Shown here: positions 62,948-64,000 of the stretch, one piece after another
How the letters are laid out: the number at the start of each line of letters is the position of its first letter
How positions within the stretch are numbered: the first letter of the stretch is position 1
Source: Sphingobium cupriresistens
GTDB lineage: Bacteria > Pseudomonadota > Alphaproteobacteria > Sphingomonadales > Sphingomonadaceae
Reading direction: 5' to 3'
DNA: 64,000 nucleotides
Assembly (NCBI RefSeq): GCF_004152865.1
Contig: NZ_SEOO01000001.1
Span: 186,001-250,000 of the forward strand
Notes under the pieces: generated by a model
Databases searched by the model: none
What the model was told of the DNA's origin: nothing
What the model saw: only the letters and a program-made list of their open reading frames with translations
Made by a program: the position numbers and the translations under genes

Positions 62948-63315
62948 GAGCGCTATACCAGCATTTATGGCCGCTCGCCGCGGCGTTGCTGCCGTTCAAC
63001 GCCGACGCCCAAACCCATGATCCGGCGATCCGTCATTCCGCGCGCTGCCTGATCGCGGTGGCCTCGCTGGCGTCGAGCGAGGATGCGACGCTGAAAATGT
63101 CCGGCCTGATGGGTTCGCTCTTCTTCGCCGGTCAGATTTTCGGCGCGGAGCCGGATATCGATCTTGCAAGACTGATGAAGCGCGAGGCGATCGATATCGA
63201 CGAACGCCTGACCAAGGAACTGCTCGTCCAATGTGGCGGCGAACTGCAGCGGCGCGGCGGTCAGATCAGCGCGGCAGGGGAAGCCCTGAAGGCGATGAGC
63301 GGCAACGCGCGCTGA
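62944..63315 (+). CDS. Hypothetical exported protein downstream of mltG
   Basis: A 123-residue protein starting with GTG at 62944, overlapping the mltG stop. The N-terminus VRALYQHLWPLAAALLPFNADAQ is split here: a hydrophobic LWPLAAALLPF with an ADAQ cleavage site, consistent with export. The rest is helical with two cysteines (ARCLIAVASLAS and LLVQCGGELQ). No known family is evident; sphingomonads often have such an ORF after mltG. Co-translation suggests a cell-envelope role. Confidence 0.6.
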   Translation: MRALYQHLWPLAAALLPFNADAQTHDPAIRHSARCLIAVASLASSEDATLKMSGLMGSLFFAGQIFGAEPDIDLARLMKREAIDIDERLTKELLVQCGGELQRRGGQISAAGEALKAMSGNAR

Positions 63316-63329
63316 TCCGGCGGCTTAAC

Positions 63330-63752
63330 TCAGCGCAATATGCCCTTCGCCACCAGCGACCGGGCATAGAGCCATGCGAACAAAGCGACGGCGAAGATCA
63401 GGGCGGGGAAGGGGATGGTGACCGCCCAGCCCTTTTCCGCCAGCAGGTTCGTGCCGAGAAACGTATATCCGAACTGCGCAATCACGCAGACCAGCGAGAT
63501 CAGGAACAGAAACGCTGCAATCGCCTTGCGCAGCAGCAGCGCGATCGCGCCCAGCGTGCCGGTCGCCACGGCGATGGCATAGACGATCCAGACCCAGGCA
63601 GGCATCAGCGCAAAGGCGCGCGCGCCCGCCGGGTCGGTCCGCGCCAGCGCATCAAGGTCCATTGTATATTGCATGGTGAAGGCGGTTATGCCCATCAGCC
63701 CCCATAGCAACAGGATGATGCCGATGATCGTGACGCTGCGCGACGTGGCCAT
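63330..63752 (-). CDS. Hypothetical four-helix membrane protein
   Basis: A 140-residue inner-membrane protein with four predicted helices (about 7-27, 49-70, 76-100, 112-134). Helix 1 contains TIIGIILLLWGLMG. No catalytic or transport motif is visible; the general layout resembles small DUF-type membrane proteins. The ATG at 63752 follows AAGGAGGGGGA. It converges on the mltG-associated gene 14 bases away. Confidence 0.7.
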   Translation of the reverse strand: MATSRSVTIIGIILLLWGLMGITAFTMQYTMDLDALARTDPAGARAFALMPAWVWIVYAIAVATGTLGAIALLLRKAIAAFLFLISLVCVIAQFGYTFLGTNLLAEKGWAVTIPFPALIFAVALFAWLYARSLVAKGILR

Positions 63753-63839
63753 GATGTCCCCCTCCTTGCCTCGCGCCGCTGCGCCGTGCAGGACGCTAGG
63801 GGCCAATGATACACCCGATCGCGGCGGACAGGAAGACAC

Positions 63840-64000
63840 ATGACGATAGCGGAACATAGCGCCCCGATCATCGTCACCGCGCTGATGGGCGCGGCCGACT
63901 TCGCCTGGGCGGACGGGCTGCGCCGCGCCCATTTCCCGCCGCAGCGCAACTTGCTGTCGGCGCATGTCACACTGTTCCACCATCTGCCGCCCTCGTTGCT
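63840..64000 (+). CDS. 2'-5' RNA ligase / 2H phosphoesterase family, N-terminal part
   Basis: The first 53 codons of a gene cut by the window end. The segment PIIVTALMGAADFAWADGLR, then HFPPQRNLLSAHVTLFHHLP contains the first HxT/S motif (HVTL) of the 2H phosphoesterase fold. The second motif would lie outside the window. Family members cleave 2',3'-cyclic phosphates or ligate 2'-5' RNA ends. Function beyond that is not known. Confidence 0.7.
   Translation, partial: MTIAEHSAPIIVTALMGAADFAWADGLRRAHFPPQRNLLSAHVTLFHHLPPSL

Overview
The window looks like a chromosomal segment of an alphaproteobacterium of the Sphingomonadaceae (Sphingobium/Sphingomonas type). The basis is high GC with strong GC3 bias, TonB-dependent receptors, a complete Entner-Doudoroff gene run (zwf-edd-glk-eda), an AUR1-like PAP2 membrane protein, MerC-domain and GIN-domain proteins, and several families of short dispersed palindromic repeats. 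The assignment comes from gene content and protein style, not from a database search. I see no rRNA, CRISPR array, transposase, integrase or phage gene. The DNA is almost fully coding.

Layout. 1-3.8 kb: end of an MFS exporter, a MobA-like nucleotidyltransferase, folE with an overlapping pteridine-reductase-like SDR, and an enoyl-CoA hydratase. 4-7.6 kb: a TonB-dependent receptor translationally coupled to an M19 dipeptidase. 7.7-12 kb: a valine/isobutyrate degradation block (mmsB, 3-hydroxyisobutyryl-CoA hydrolase, acyl-CoA dehydrogenase) with a divergent LysR regulator. 12.1-15.2 kb: a PmtA-like phospholipid methyltransferase, then an ABC-2 exporter coupled to bluB. 15.2-19 kb: a WYL-like protein, a MATE transporter, a DUF808 protein and a small stress-type locus with divergent sites matching the EcfG general-stress sigma-factor consensus. 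19.2-25 kb: a siderophore-type receptor, two tandem GIN-domain proteins, an M28 peptidase and a VOC protein.

25.2-35 kb: hemB coupled to a fused MFS/spermidine-synthase-like protein, a gamma carbonic anhydrase, a two-component system with a PepSY-like partner, a SIMPL protein, an ABC-F ATPase and a VIT-family transporter. 35.3-43.5 kb: glutathione peroxidase, M20 peptidase, a TRIC-type channel, a lipoprotein and the Entner-Doudoroff operon. 43.8-47.6 kb: an alpha/beta hydrolase, a flavodoxin-like protein, a CDF metal transporter, a MerC-domain protein under a Zur-box-like site, and tRNA-Leu(CAA). 47.7-49.1 kb: rpsF-rpsR-rplI. 49.3-57 kb: a GntP permease, a stand-alone BLUF photosensor, an RcnB-like protein and a MacAB/OMF-type tripartite efflux operon. 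57.1-64 kb: fabD-fabG, an opposing PAP2 gene, then acpP-fabF-mltG and a 2H-type RNA ligase/phosphoesterase cut by the window end.

Most of the window is housekeeping and catabolic. The least explained parts are: the 18-kb locus with two divergent EcfG-type promoter candidates, one apparently giving a leaderless mRNA; the Zur-like operator before merC next to a metal transporter; the fab cluster split by a reversed AUR1-like gene; a 12-codon leader ORF overlapping the methyltransferase start; a coding-like 51-codon ORF antisense to the start of hemB; and four families of dispersed palindromes.
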